64,000 bases of DNA from Rhizobium sp. AQ_MP (GCF_014237835.1 NZ_JACJVI010000002.1:1-64000), one strand, 5' to 3'. Counted from the stretch's first letter, positions 54,004 through 62,816 are shown. Notes: generated by a model from the letters alone, not told the origin. A program made the numbers and translations.

Positions 54004-54690
54004 ATGCCTGTCTTCGATCTCTCCCAAACCCCCTTGCGGGACCTGAACAGCGCCCTGCACAAGCTTGGCGCCGGCGCAAACGATACCGCGTTCGAAGTGG
54101 TCAATCCGCGCGGTCACCATGCCGTTGCCGTTGGTATCGATGCTCCTGTCACCGTCGAGGTGAGGGGCTCGGTCGGTTACTACTGCGCCGGCATGAATGA
54201 CGGTGGCACGGTTACGGTTCACGGCTCAGCTGGACCGGGCGTGGCAGAAAACATGATGTCCGGGACAGTCATCATCGAGGGCGATGCTTCGCAATATGCC
54301 GGGGCCACGGGCCGAGGCGGGCTGCTTGTCATCAAGGGCAATGCCGCCTCCCGTTGCGGCATTTCGATGAAGGGCATCGATATCGTCGTCAAAGGTTCGA
54401 TCGGGCATATGTCCGCCTTCATGGGGCAATCCGGCCATCTGGTTGTCTGCGGCGATGCGGGGGAAGCGCTCGGCGACAGCATCTACGAAGCCAAACTCTT
54501 CGTCCGCGGTACGGTGAAGAGCCTCGGCGCCGATTGCATCGAAAAGGAAATGCGCCCCGAACATCTCGAAAAGCTTACGGAACTGTTGGGGAAGGCCGGG
54601 ATCAGCGACGTCAAGCCGGAAGAGTTCAAACGCTATGGTTCGGCTCGCAAGCTCTACAACTTCAACATCGACAATGCCGACGCGTATTGA
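54004..54690 (+). CDS. glxC: GXGXG-domain protein, GlxC/MgsB-like
   Basis: A 228-residue protein matching the C-terminal beta-helix (GXGXG) domain of glutamate synthase: VTVEVRGSVGYYCAGMNDGGTVTVHGSAG, GVAENMMSGTVIIEGDAS, YAGATGRGGLLVIKGNAASR and GQSGHLVVCGDAGEALGDS (by parts) show the repeating Gly pattern. Its likely role is structural, linking the amidotransferase and FMN subunits. It lies 43 bases after glxB and 14 before glxD. Confidence 0.9.
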   Translation: MPVFDLSQTPLRDLNSALHKLGAGANDTAFEVVNPRGHHAVAVGIDAPVTVEVRGSVGYYCAGMNDGGTVTVHGSAGPGVAENMMSGTVIIEGDASQYAGATGRGGLLVIKGNAASRCGISMKGIDIVVKGSIGHMSAFMGQSGHLVVCGDAGEALGDSIYEAKLFVRGTVKSLGADCIEKEMRPEHLEKLTELLGKAGISDVKPEEFKRYGSARKLYNFNIDNADAY

Positions 54691-54704
54691 GGCGAGGAAC
54701 AGCC

Positions 54705-56033
54705 ATGAGCTACCACAACCCGTTTACCCCGCCCCGCAAGTCCGCAACCTTTGATGATCATACGCTGGCCGAGATCCGCCGCGCGGCGGCAACCGGCATC
54801 TACGACATCCGCGGTGGCGGCACGAAACGCAAGGTTCCGCATTTCGACGACCTGCTCTTCCTCGGCGCCTCGATCTCCCGCTATCCGCTCGAAGGCTATC
54901 GCGAGAAGTGCGACACATCCGTCGTTCTGGGCACCCGCTTTGCCAAGAAGCCGATCGAGCTGAAGATCCCAATCACCATCGCCGGCATGAGCTTTGGCGC
55001 GCTCTCCGGCAACGCCAAGGAGGCGCTGGGGCGCGGCGCGACGCTTGCCGGCACCTCGACCACAACGGGCGACGGTGGCATGACTGACGAGGAACGCGGC
55101 CACAGCCAGACACTGGTCTACCAGTATCTTCCCTCGCGCTACGGCATGAACCCGAAAGACCTGCGCCGCGCCGATGCGATCGAGGTTGTGGTCGGTCAGG
55201 GGGCAAAGCCCGGCGGCGGCGGCATGCTGCTCGGCCAGAAGATCTCCGATCGTGTCGCCCAGATGCGCAATCTGCCGATGGGCATCGACCAGCGCTCCGC
55301 CTGCCGCCACCCGGACTGGACAGGCCCCGATGATCTCGAAATCAAGATCCTCGAACTGCGGGAGATCACCGACTGGGAGAAACCGATCTATGTGAAGGTC
55401 GGCGGTGCTCGCCCCTATTACGACACAGCTCTTGCCGTCAAAGCGGGCGCCGATGTGGTGGTTCTCGACGGCATGCAGGGCGGAACGGCCGCGACCCAGG
55501 ACGTCTTCATCGAGCATGTGGGCATGCCGACACTCGCCTGCATCAGACCTGCCGTCCAGGCGTTGCAGGACCTCGGCATGCACCGAAAGGTCCAGCTGGT
55601 GATCTCGGGGGGTATCCGCTCCGGTGCCGATGTTGCAAAGGCTTTGGCACTCGGTGCGGATGCCGTGGCGATCGGCACAGCAGCGCTCGTTGCCATCGGC
55701 GACAATGACCCGAAGTGGGAAGCGGAATACCAGAAGCTTGGTACGACGGCCGGGGCCTATGACGACTGGCATGAGGGCAAGGATCCGGCCGGCATCACGA
55801 CACAGGATCCGGAACTTGCCGCCCGCCTCGATCCGGTTGCCGCCGGTCGCCGTCTCGCCAACTATCTCAAGGTCATGACGCTGGAGGCACAGACCATTGC
55901 CCGCGCCTGCGGCAAGAACAAGCTCACCAATCTTGAACCGGAGGATCTCTGCGCGCTGACGATGGAGGCGGCCGCCATGGCGCAAGTGCCGCTCGCCGGC
56001 ACCAGCTGGTACCCCGGCAAAGGAGGCTTCTAA
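54705..56033 (+). CDS. glxD: FMN-dependent glutamate synthase-like subunit, GlxD/MgsC-like
   Basis: A 442-residue protein matching the central and FMN-binding domains of glutamate synthase: IPITIAGMSFGALSGNAKEALGRGA, TGDGGMTDEERGHS, GQGAKPGGGGMLLGQKIS, VKVGGARPYYDTALAVKAGAD, LDGMQGGTAATQDVF and ISGGIRSGADVAKALALGADAVAIGT (by parts). I do not see the Cys cluster for an iron-sulfur centre present in classical GltB. It would combine ammonia or methylamine with 2-oxoglutarate using FMN, giving glutamate or N-methylglutamate; which one is unresolved here. Confidence 0.9.
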   Translation: MSYHNPFTPPRKSATFDDHTLAEIRRAAATGIYDIRGGGTKRKVPHFDDLLFLGASISRYPLEGYREKCDTSVVLGTRFAKKPIELKIPITIAGMSFGALSGNAKEALGRGATLAGTSTTTGDGGMTDEERGHSQTLVYQYLPSRYGMNPKDLRRADAIEVVVGQGAKPGGGGMLLGQKISDRVAQMRNLPMGIDQRSACRHPDWTGPDDLEIKILELREITDWEKPIYVKVGGARPYYDTALAVKAGADVVVLDGMQGGTAATQDVFIEHVGMPTLACIRPAVQALQDLGMHRKVQLVISGGIRSGADVAKALALGADAVAIGTAALVAIGDNDPKWEAEYQKLGTTAGAYDDWHEGKDPAGITTQDPELAARLDPVAAGRRLANYLKVMTLEAQTIARACGKNKLTNLEPEDLCALTMEAAAMAQVPLAGTSWYPGKGGF

Positions 56034-56039
56034 AACCTG

Positions 56040-56072
56040 ATGGCCGCATCCGACTCCCACGGATGCGGCCAT
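56040..56072 (+). terminator. Strong hairpin between glxD and glnT
   Basis: ATGGCCGCATCCG (56040-56052) and CGGATGCGGCCAT (56060-56072) form a perfect 13-bp stem with a 7-nt loop, followed by TTTCCTTTC. It starts six bases after the glxD stop. It should terminate or attenuate transcription before glnT, 46 bases on, which implies separate control of glnT. Confidence 0.8.
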
Positions 56073-56118
56073 TTCCTTTCAACCAATGTGTCTCAATCCA
56101 TAAAAACAGGGGAACGAC

Positions 56119-57426
56119 GTGACACAGGACCTTGCAAGCTTCGCTGCCGCGCGCGGCGTGAAATACTTCATGATCAGCTATACCGATCTCTTCGGCGCCC
56201 AGCGCGCCAAGCTGGTCCCGGCTGAAGCGATCGCCGATATGCAGAAGGATGGTGCAGGTTTCGCCGGTTTTGCGACCTGGCTCGATCTAACGCCTGCCCA
56301 TCCTGACCTTTTTGCCATTCCCGATGCATCCTCGGTCATCCAGCTGCCCTGGAAAAAGGACGTCGCCTGGGTCGCCGCCGACTGCATGATGGATGATCAG
56401 CCCGTCGCTCAGGCGCCGCGCGTGGTCCTGAAGACGCTTGTTGCTGAGGCTGCCGCGCATGGTCTGCGGGTCAAGACAGGTGTCGAACCTGAATTCTTCC
56501 TGATTTCGGCCGATGGCGAAAAGATCTCGGATGGGTTCGATACGGCTGAGAAACCCTGCTACGACCAGCAGGCACTGATGCGCCGCTACGACGTGATCGC
56601 CGAGATCTGCGATTACATGCTGGAACTCGGCTGGAAGCCCTATCAGAACGACCACGAGGATGCGAACGGCCAGTTCGAGATGAACTGGGAATATGACGAC
56701 GCGCTGAAGACCGCCGACAAGCATTCCTTCTTCAAGTTCATGGTGAAGTCTGTTGCAGAGAAGCATGGCCTTCGCGCCACCTTCATGCCGAAACCCTTCA
56801 AGGGGCTGACCGGCAATGGCTGCCATGCCCATATCTCGGTCTGGGATCTCGAGGGCGGGGTCAACGCTTTTGCCGACAAGGACATGCCGTTCGGCCTTTC
56901 GGCGAAAGGCAAGACCTTCCTCGGTGGCATCATGAAACATGCCTCCGCGCTTGCCGCGATCACCAATCCCACGGTCAACTCCTACAAGCGCATCAACGCG
57001 CCGCGCACGGTTTCCGGTGCGACCTGGGCTCCGAACACGGTGACCTGGACCGGCAACAACCGCACCCATATGGTGCGCGTGCCCGGCCCCGGTCGTTTCG
57101 AGCTGCGTCTGCCCGACGGCGCGGTCAATCCTTACCTGCTTCAGGCGATCATCATCGCGGCGGGTCTGAGCGGCCTGAAGAGCAATGCCGATCCGGGCCC
57201 GCATCACGACATCGACATGTATCGCGATGGCCACCTGGTGAAGGATGCACCGCGTCTGCCACTCAACCTGCTTGATGCGCTGCGTGCCTACGGGAAGGAT
57301 GAGGATTTGCAGGCGGCCTTGGGTGCAGAATTTTCCGCCGCATATCTGAAGCTGAAGCACAGCGAGTGGGACAGCTATTGTTCCCATTTCACTGCCTGGG
57401 AGCGTCAGGCGACTTTGGACGTGTGA
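56119..57426 (+). CDS. glnT: Glutamine synthetase-like ligase, GlnT type
   Basis: A 435-residue enzyme of the glutamine synthetase superfamily, starting at GTG with AGGGG upstream. Motifs include YFMISYTDLFGAQRAKLVPA, GVEPEFFL (metal-binding Glu), DHEDANGQFEMNW, FMPKPFKGLTGNGCHAHISV (ATP and ammonium region) and NNRTHMVRVPGPGRFELRLPDG. GlnT/GmaS proteins make glutamine or gamma-glutamylmethylamide from glutamate and ammonia or methylamine. Its place after glxBCD supports the rhizobial GlnT assignment; the mgd dehydrogenase genes of the N-methylglutamate pathway are not in the window. Confidence 0.9.
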   Translation: MTQDLASFAAARGVKYFMISYTDLFGAQRAKLVPAEAIADMQKDGAGFAGFATWLDLTPAHPDLFAIPDASSVIQLPWKKDVAWVAADCMMDDQPVAQAPRVVLKTLVAEAAAHGLRVKTGVEPEFFLISADGEKISDGFDTAEKPCYDQQALMRRYDVIAEICDYMLELGWKPYQNDHEDANGQFEMNWEYDDALKTADKHSFFKFMVKSVAEKHGLRATFMPKPFKGLTGNGCHAHISVWDLEGGVNAFADKDMPFGLSAKGKTFLGGIMKHASALAAITNPTVNSYKRINAPRTVSGATWAPNTVTWTGNNRTHMVRVPGPGRFELRLPDGAVNPYLLQAIIIAAGLSGLKSNADPGPHHDIDMYRDGHLVKDAPRLPLNLLDALRAYGKDEDLQAALGAEFSAAYLKLKHSEWDSYCSHFTAWERQATLDV

Positions 57427-57532
57427 TCGTCTCCTGGTCCCTGTCAGATGCTGCATCCCGTTCATACTCTCGACTTGCGGAGGCGGCGGAATCTGCTTAC
57501 TCCGTCAGCCCTGTGCAGCAGGAAAGCCGGAG

Positions 57533-58558
57533 ATGACAGCCAGTATCAGAACGATAGCGAAGGTTGCCGAAACATCGGTCTCGTCCGTGTCACGCGTTCT
57601 GAACAACAGTGGCTATGTATCCCCGGAAGTGCGCCAACGGGTAGAGACGGCGATCCGGGATCTCAACTATGCGCCGAGCAAGGGCGCCCGGATGTTGAGG
57701 GGCGAGGCCAGCCGGATGATCGGCCTGATGCTGCCATCGATAGACGTGCCCTTCTTCGGCATCCTGGCCAACACGATCGAACGCGAGCTCTTCGAGCGCG
57801 GCTATCACACCCTGATCTGCAGTTCCGCCGAGAACGAAGAGCACGAGGCACGCTATGTCGCGATGCTCAGAGCGCAGCGGGTCGAGGGCGTGATCGTCGC
57901 GAGCGCCTATGGTGGAACCGCGCATCTCAAGCCCCTGGCGGATTCCGGCATTCCGATCATCGCGATCGACCGTGAGCTTCAAGGCATATCGGATGACGCC
58001 ATCATGGCTGACCATGTGGAGGGTGGGCGCATCATGGCCCAGCACCTCATCGACCTTGGTCATCGAAAGGTCGCAGTGGTCGGAGCGCCCGGTCACAGCC
58101 AACCGATCCGGCTGCGCCTGCAGGGCATCCGGGAGGTCTTGCGCCACCATGGGCTGTCGCCCGTCACAGAGGCAATCGGCGAGGATCACAGTTTCCCGGC
58201 CATCTATTCACTGGCCGAGAAGGTCCTGCATGATCATGGCGACCTTACCGCGATCGTCGGAACGACGGATATCGCAGCCATCGCGGTCATCCATGCTGTC
58301 CGCGACAGTGGCCGCAGCGTGCCAGAGAACTGCTCGGTGATCGGTTTCGACGATCTGCCAGAAGCGGCTTATGTTTTACCGAGACTGACGACTGTGGCGC
58401 AGCCGATCCGTGATGTCGCGCTGGAGGCCACTCGACGACTGGAGGAGCGACTTGGCCATCGTCAGCCGTCATTCGATCATCGGCCCGCATCAGTGACGCG
58501 CCTGCCTGTGCGATTGATCGTCAGGGAATCCACCGCCCCGGTTTCGGTCAGGGGCTAA
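57533..58558 (+). CDS. LacI-family transcriptional regulator
   Basis: A 341-residue repressor. The N-terminal domain TIAKVAETSVSSVSRVLNNSGYVSPEVRQRV (by parts) is the LacI helix-turn-helix and hinge; the body is a sugar-binding-protein-like fold (IGLMLPSIDVPFFGILANTIERELF; VEGVIVASAYGG; VIGFDDLPEAAYVLPRLTTV by parts). It runs tail to tail with the sugar module on the minus strand. The LacI-type operator at 62333, in front of that module's first gene, makes it the natural regulator. Confidence 0.92.
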   Translation: MTASIRTIAKVAETSVSSVSRVLNNSGYVSPEVRQRVETAIRDLNYAPSKGARMLRGEASRMIGLMLPSIDVPFFGILANTIERELFERGYHTLICSSAENEEHEARYVAMLRAQRVEGVIVASAYGGTAHLKPLADSGIPIIAIDRELQGISDDAIMADHVEGGRIMAQHLIDLGHRKVAVVGAPGHSQPIRLRLQGIREVLRHHGLSPVTEAIGEDHSFPAIYSLAEKVLHDHGDLTAIVGTTDIAAIAVIHAVRDSGRSVPENCSVIGFDDLPEAAYVLPRLTTVAQPIRDVALEATRRLEERLGHRQPSFDHRPASVTRLPVRLIVRESTAPVSVRG

Positions 58559-58585
58559 GGCCATCCAACCGCCGCCAGCCGGCAG

Positions 58586-59647
58586 TTATGCCGTTGTCGG
58601 AACGTCCTGGCCGATTTCAGCCAGCAGGACCGATATGTCGGGTATGCCATCCGTCGCGGTTGCGCCACCAAGACAATGGACCGCCGCGCGATGGGCGACG
58701 ATCGAGGTGGTTTCGATCGGCCAGCCCTCATGCAGTCCGTAGAGGACAGCCGCGCAAAAGGCATCGCCGGCACCCACGGGGCTGACGATCTTCGCTGGAT
58801 CCACGGGGAAAGCTGGGGTCACAACGGGAGCTTGTTGCGGTGTGAGCCAGATGGAGAGTTCCGGTGCATGGATGACGACGCCTCTGGCGACGCCGCCATC
58901 CAGGAGCCTCTCACCTGCCGCCTCCAGCGCTGACATCAACAGCCCGCCCGCCTCATCGCGAACGGTCATCCCGGTTGCGCGTCCGGCTTCGGTCTCGTTG
59001 ACGATCACGTAGTCGCAATGGGGCAGGGCGGCAGCGACCTGCGCGGCAAAGGCGGGATCCTCGCTCGAGACGAAATCGACGCAGGTAACGAGGCCTGCTT
59101 CGCGCGCGGCTTTCAGCAGACGGGCTGCTCCGGAGGAGCCGGCTTCGTCCAGGCGGTCCAGTGCCGGCAAGAGCATCAGGTAGCCCAGATAGAAAATCCG
59201 ATGTCCGCTTGCGGCATAGGCTCTGGGATCGATCGCATCCTCGGTCAGGAGATCATTGGAGCCACCGTGATAGAAGAAGGTTCGGCTCTGTCCTGGCACA
59301 TTCATGACATGGGTATGCGCCGTTGCATGACCCTTCAGTGTCCTCAGGCCCGTCACGTCGATGCCAAGCGAGGCGTGGCGATCGCGGACATATTCGCCGT
59401 CCCTGTCCTCGCCCACGGCGCCTGCGACCGAAAGCCGACCCTTGAAGCCGAACGAGGCGAGGTCGGTCACCACATTGGCTGCGCCGCCGCCGACGCCGAG
59501 ATCCTGGTGCAGGATATGGGCGAGGCTTCCCTGTTCAGGCCAGTATGACAGTGTGTGGATGCGATCGACGATGAAGTTGCCGACGCAGACGATGCCGCCC
59601 GTCTCTTCCGTTTCCTGTCCGTTTCGAACCTCCTCCCCGGCTCTCAT
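58586..59647 (-). CDS. PfkB-family carbohydrate kinase
   Basis: A 353-residue ribokinase-like enzyme. GGIVCVGNFIVDRIHTLSYWPE opens the fold, DLGVGGGAANVVTDLASFG is the sugar-binding region, and VSPVGAGDAFCAAVLYGLHEG carries the catalytic Asp and anion hole. It phosphorylates a sugar, probably a ketose, before aldol cleavage by the aldolase in the same operon. It overlaps the isomerase gene by one base and is the last gene of the operon. Confidence 0.9.
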   Translation of the reverse strand: MRAGEEVRNGQETEETGGIVCVGNFIVDRIHTLSYWPEQGSLAHILHQDLGVGGGAANVVTDLASFGFKGRLSVAGAVGEDRDGEYVRDRHASLGIDVTGLRTLKGHATAHTHVMNVPGQSRTFFYHGGSNDLLTEDAIDPRAYAASGHRIFYLGYLMLLPALDRLDEAGSSGAARLLKAAREAGLVTCVDFVSSEDPAFAAQVAAALPHCDYVIVNETEAGRATGMTVRDEAGGLLMSALEAAGERLLDGGVARGVVIHAPELSIWLTPQQAPVVTPAFPVDPAKIVSPVGAGDAFCAAVLYGLHEGWPIETTSIVAHRAAVHCLGGATATDGIPDISVLLAEIGQDVPTTA

Positions 59648-60318
59648 CAGACACTCCCTTCGTTCCAGAGCGGTCGGAGCGGTGGCTCGTCCTCCTCGAT
59701 TTCGGCGAAACGACCGATGGGTTCGAGGAAATAGTTGTCCGTACGGTCGTCGTTGACCTCACTGACTTCGCCGACCAGAACCGGGCCCTTTCCTGCCGCC
59801 CCATAGAAACGGTGATAGAGACCGGTCGGGATAGTTACGCTTTGGCCGGGATGCAGCACCAGGGGCTCCCAGGTGCGTAGGTGCCGGGCAAGGCCATCAA
59901 CCAGCACCGTAACATCGGCATTGGTGGTCCTGCCCATCTCATCGGCGGCGCAGAATTCGACGACGAGATCACCACCGGCGCGGTTGATGATGTCCTCCTG
60001 CTTGGCCTTGTGCAGATGTGCGGGTGTCAGCTGTCCCTCCTGAATGAAGAGCAGTTTTTCCGCATAGCTGCGTTCGCCCTTCATGCCGAGGATACCGTTG
60101 CGCAGGCAGAAGAGCACGAGCCCCTGGTCGGCAAAACGGCCCGAGCCGAAGTCGGTGACATCCCAGCCGAGCTGGCGGCTGCGCAGATATTGCGAGGCCT
60201 CGGGATTGGCGGCGAAGTCTGCCACGGTCCATGTTCCCCATACCGGCAGCGACCAGCGCCAGGTCTCGAGCATTTCGATCGCAAAGCGCAATGCTGCGTT
60301 GATTTCCGAGCGTTTCAT
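59647..60318 (-). CDS. D-lyxose/D-mannose isomerase-family cupin enzyme
   Basis: A 223-residue cupin-type sugar isomerase of the D-lyxose ketol-isomerase family. It has MKRSEINAALRFAIEMLETWRWSLP at the start, EKLLFIQEGQLTPAHLHKAKQEDIINRAGG with the metal-binding His, Lys and Glu, and LHPGQSVTIPTGLYHRFYG with another His. It interconverts an aldose with its ketose, e.g. lyxose/xylulose or mannose/fructose, giving the ketose for the PfkB kinase. It lies nine bases after the oxidoreductase gene. Confidence 0.88.
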   Translation of the reverse strand: MKRSEINAALRFAIEMLETWRWSLPVWGTWTVADFAANPEASQYLRSRQLGWDVTDFGSGRFADQGLVLFCLRNGILGMKGERSYAEKLLFIQEGQLTPAHLHKAKQEDIINRAGGDLVVEFCAADEMGRTTNADVTVLVDGLARHLRTWEPLVLHPGQSVTIPTGLYHRFYGAAGKGPVLVGEVSEVNDDRTDNYFLEPIGRFAEIEEDEPPLRPLWNEGSV

Positions 60319-60327
60319 GGCCGTGCC

Positions 60328-61467
60328 TCAATCGTAGTCGACGGTGACGACGCGGTTTTCGAGACCAGACCTCAGCGCTGCGGTCAGCACCGCATGATGG
60401 TCTGCAGCTTCGGCAGGGCTTGCGCAGGGGAAGCCGTTTGCCGTCCCGCCGGCCAGTTCGTCCATGAAGGCCGCCCACATCTGCTGGATCGCATCGGCAA
60501 ATCCGAATTCGAAGATCTTGCCGGTAATGGCGGGGAAAACCGAGCCATAGCCGAGGTCTTCCGTGTTCCACGACTGCGTCGTGCCTTGGTAATCCATCCA
60601 TTGCCATTGGCGTGGCTGCTTGGTCGAGAAGAAGGCGCTCTTCTTCATGCCGAGAATGCGGATGTACCAGGTGTTGGATTCGCCTGGAGCGATGCGCCAG
60701 GTCTTGAGGACCATCGGGAAATCCTGATCCGCAGTCACTACGCGGCTGCTGATCGTCGCGTTGTCCCAGGTGGTGCAGGGAATCCGGTTGCCCTTGCCGT
60801 CCGGCCGCTCGGTTACCCGCTTCACCAGATTGGCGTGCAAGGTCTCGGGCCGCCAGCCAAGACGCAGCGGCACATGCAGGACATGCATGCCGAGATCGCC
60901 CATGCAGCCATAGGCGCCGTTCACGTGCTCCATGCGCTTCCAGTTGATCGGCTTGTTCATGTCGATGTCGGAGGAATGCAGAAAACCGGCCTCGACCTCC
61001 AGGATGTCACCCATCTCGCCGCTGGCAGCCATGGCGATGACTTTCTGTGCGCCGGGGAAGTAGGGCATCTCCGACGAGCAACGAACAATCAGTTCCGGAT
61101 GCTTTGCAAGCTCGGTCATGATGGCCTGGTTCTGCTCCCGGTCCATGCCGAAGGGCTTTTCTCCCAGCAGGTGTTTCCCGGCCTTGAGGATCTCCACGTA
61201 GAACTCCGCATGCAGGACATGCGGGACCGCGCAATAGATCGCGTCGACCTCCGGGTTGGCGAGCAGTTCGCGGTAATCGGCGGTGGTCTGCCGCACCGAT
61301 GGAATGTGGGTCGTGAACCACGCCATCAGTTCCGGATTGGTGTCGCAGACGGCGACGATTTCCGGCCGTGCCTTTGCATCGCTCAGATGCATCCAGCGCG
61401 CGGCGGCACTGGCAAATTCGCGTCCCATCAGGCCGCAGCCGATGACGCCGAAACGAAATGTCTTCAT
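60328..61467 (-). CDS. Gfo/Idh/MocA-family oxidoreductase
   Basis: A 379-residue NAD(P)-dependent enzyme. The N-terminal Rossmann fold starts RFGVIGCGLMGREFASAA; YCAVPHVLHAEFYVEILKAGKHLLGEKPFG contains the family Glu-Lys-Pro motif; YGCMGDLGMHVLHVPLRLG holds the Asp/His catalytic pair. It oxidises or reduces a sugar, or sugar acid or alcohol. Long Trp/Tyr-rich C-terminal sheet. Its substrate probably enters the isomerase step. Confidence 0.9.
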   Translation of the reverse strand: MKTFRFGVIGCGLMGREFASAAARWMHLSDAKARPEIVAVCDTNPELMAWFTTHIPSVRQTTADYRELLANPEVDAIYCAVPHVLHAEFYVEILKAGKHLLGEKPFGMDREQNQAIMTELAKHPELIVRCSSEMPYFPGAQKVIAMAASGEMGDILEVEAGFLHSSDIDMNKPINWKRMEHVNGAYGCMGDLGMHVLHVPLRLGWRPETLHANLVKRVTERPDGKGNRIPCTTWDNATISSRVVTADQDFPMVLKTWRIAPGESNTWYIRILGMKKSAFFSTKQPRQWQWMDYQGTTQSWNTEDLGYGSVFPAITGKIFEFGFADAIQQMWAAFMDELAGGTANGFPCASPAEAADHHAVLTAALRSGLENRVVTVDYD

Positions 61468-61493
61468 GATCTTCCTCCTCCCGTCGCCCGACC

Positions 61494-62318
61494 TCAGGCG
61501 AGGTGGCGTGACGCCTCTTCGGCGGTTGCACCGTCATGGACGATGGCCATCAGCGCGCGCGTCATGCCGCCCGGATTGGCGTGCTGGATGACATTGCGAC
61601 CATAGACGATGCCCCGGGCGCCCTGTTCCATCAGGACCTTGGTACGTGCAAGGATTTCCTGATCGGAGACCTTGCCACCGCCGCGCACCAGAACCGGCAG
61701 CCCTTGGGCGATTTCGATGACGCGGTGGTATTCGTTCACGTCGTCACAAGGATCAGCCTTGATGATGTCTGCTCCCAGTTCGGCGGCCTGGCGGACCAGT
61801 GGCAGGATCTTGTCGATGGCGCCATCGACCATGTAGGCGCCCTTGGAATTGTCCTGCATCACCAGAGGTTCGACCATCAGCGGCATGCCGTAGATCTCAC
61901 ATTCGCGTTTCAGGCTGTTCACATTGCGCACGCAGGCGCGATAGACCTCCGGCTGGTTCGGCAGCATCAGCAGGTTGACCACGACGCAAGCCGCATCAAG
62001 GGCGATCGCCTGTTCGACCGGGTGGTCGATGATTTCCGAAAACAGCGCGCTCGGCAGCGGATTGCCGTAGATGTTGGCGATGTCGGTGCGCAGCACCAGG
62101 GCAGGGCGGGCCTTGCCCGGGATCGATTGCAGCAGGGGAGCGGTGCCCGGTGGGAGCTGGATCGCATCGGGCGCTGCAGCAGCGATGATATCGATCGCAG
62201 CCCGCATGTTTTCGATACCGGCCAGGAAGGTGCGTTCGTTGAACATCCCATGGTCGATCGCCACGTCGAAGCAGTTTCCAGACGTGCCGAAGAGGCGGTT
62301 GAGCCGCGCGAGTTTCAT
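61494..62318 (-). CDS. Class I (DhnA/LsrF-type) aldolase
   Basis: A 274-residue TIM-barrel aldolase. I start at ATG 62318 with GGGAGG upstream. FDVAIDHGMFN is the family Asp-His-Gly motif, GADIIKADPCDD carries the Schiff-base Lys, and VLVRGGGKVSDQEILAR forms the phosphate-binding loop. It would cleave a phosphorylated ketose made by the kinase of the same operon. It is the first gene of the sugar module, directly downstream of a LacI-type operator. Confidence 0.87.
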   Translation of the reverse strand: MKLARLNRLFGTSGNCFDVAIDHGMFNERTFLAGIENMRAAIDIIAAAAPDAIQLPPGTAPLLQSIPGKARPALVLRTDIANIYGNPLPSALFSEIIDHPVEQAIALDAACVVVNLLMLPNQPEVYRACVRNVNSLKRECEIYGMPLMVEPLVMQDNSKGAYMVDGAIDKILPLVRQAAELGADIIKADPCDDVNEYHRVIEIAQGLPVLVRGGGKVSDQEILARTKVLMEQGARGIVYGRNVIQHANPGGMTRALMAIVHDGATAEEASRHLA

Positions 62319-62332
62319 CGATTTCCTCCCAA

Positions 62333-62350
62333 TGTGGTAACGTTTCCACA
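62333..62350. promoter_or_regulatory. LacI-type operator upstream of the aldolase gene
   Basis: TGTGGTAACGTTTCCACA has TGTGG/CCACA arms around a central AACGTT, close to the general LacI-family consensus with a central CG. It begins 15 bases upstream of the aldolase start codon. Confidence 0.75.
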
Positions 62351-62556
62351 AAGGCTATTGCGAGGTTGAAACCGTGTCAATGATCGAAGTGACACGACAA
62401 ACAAACGGGGGGAGTAGGTGTTGGAGCGGATCCTTCCAGCGCCTCTGGCGAGAACCGGGAAACGACGCAGCATCGCAACAGGATGTGCGAGATCGGGACG
62501 CTGACGCTGGCGATCTAACTTGGGTGTGGGACGATGCGGCGGACGACGCTGTCCGA

Positions 62557-62604
62557 TCACCGGTTCAACACACGAGCAGCGGAGAAAACCACCCAGGATC
62601 TCAT
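62557..62604 (-). pseudogene. Possible truncated gene start (signal-peptide-like 15-residue frame)
   Basis: On the minus strand AGGAGGGAA (62619-62611) precedes an ATG at 62604 that opens MRSWVVFSAARVLNR and then stops. An excellent ribosome site before such a short frame, just downstream of an operator-like AACGTT, looks like the surviving front of a gene whose body was deleted; the missing sugar transporter of this module is one candidate. It could equally be a leader peptide or chance. Confidence 0.25.
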
Positions 62605-62647
62605 TCTCTGTTCCCTCCTGGGGCAAACACCTTCCACCAAGGCTGTG

Positions 62648-62661
62648 TGTTAACGTTTTCT
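62648..62661. promoter_or_regulatory. Second, weaker LacI-type operator-like element
   Basis: TGTTAACGTTTTCT has the same central AACGTT as the operator at 62333 but less perfect arms. It lies upstream of the orphan ribosome site on the minus strand. Confidence 0.35.
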
Positions 62662-62816
62662 CCACCATGTCGATTAGATCAGGTTTAGGATTTGGATTGT
62701 CGCGATATGTCGAAATACTCGAATAAAGCGGTTAGAATATTTCTATTTTTCAATGCTTTGCCAGGTCAATTCGTGGCAGCGCGATGCGGAGATTCTGCAT
62801 TTTCGACGCTCGCGCT

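Noticed and set aside
59881..61605. 574-codon plus-strand open frame
   Set aside because: Antisense to the isomerase and oxidoreductase genes; no recognisable content.
62374..62688. 104-codon plus-strand frame upstream of bcsA
   Set aside because: No ribosome site, no domain, and it crosses operator-like elements.
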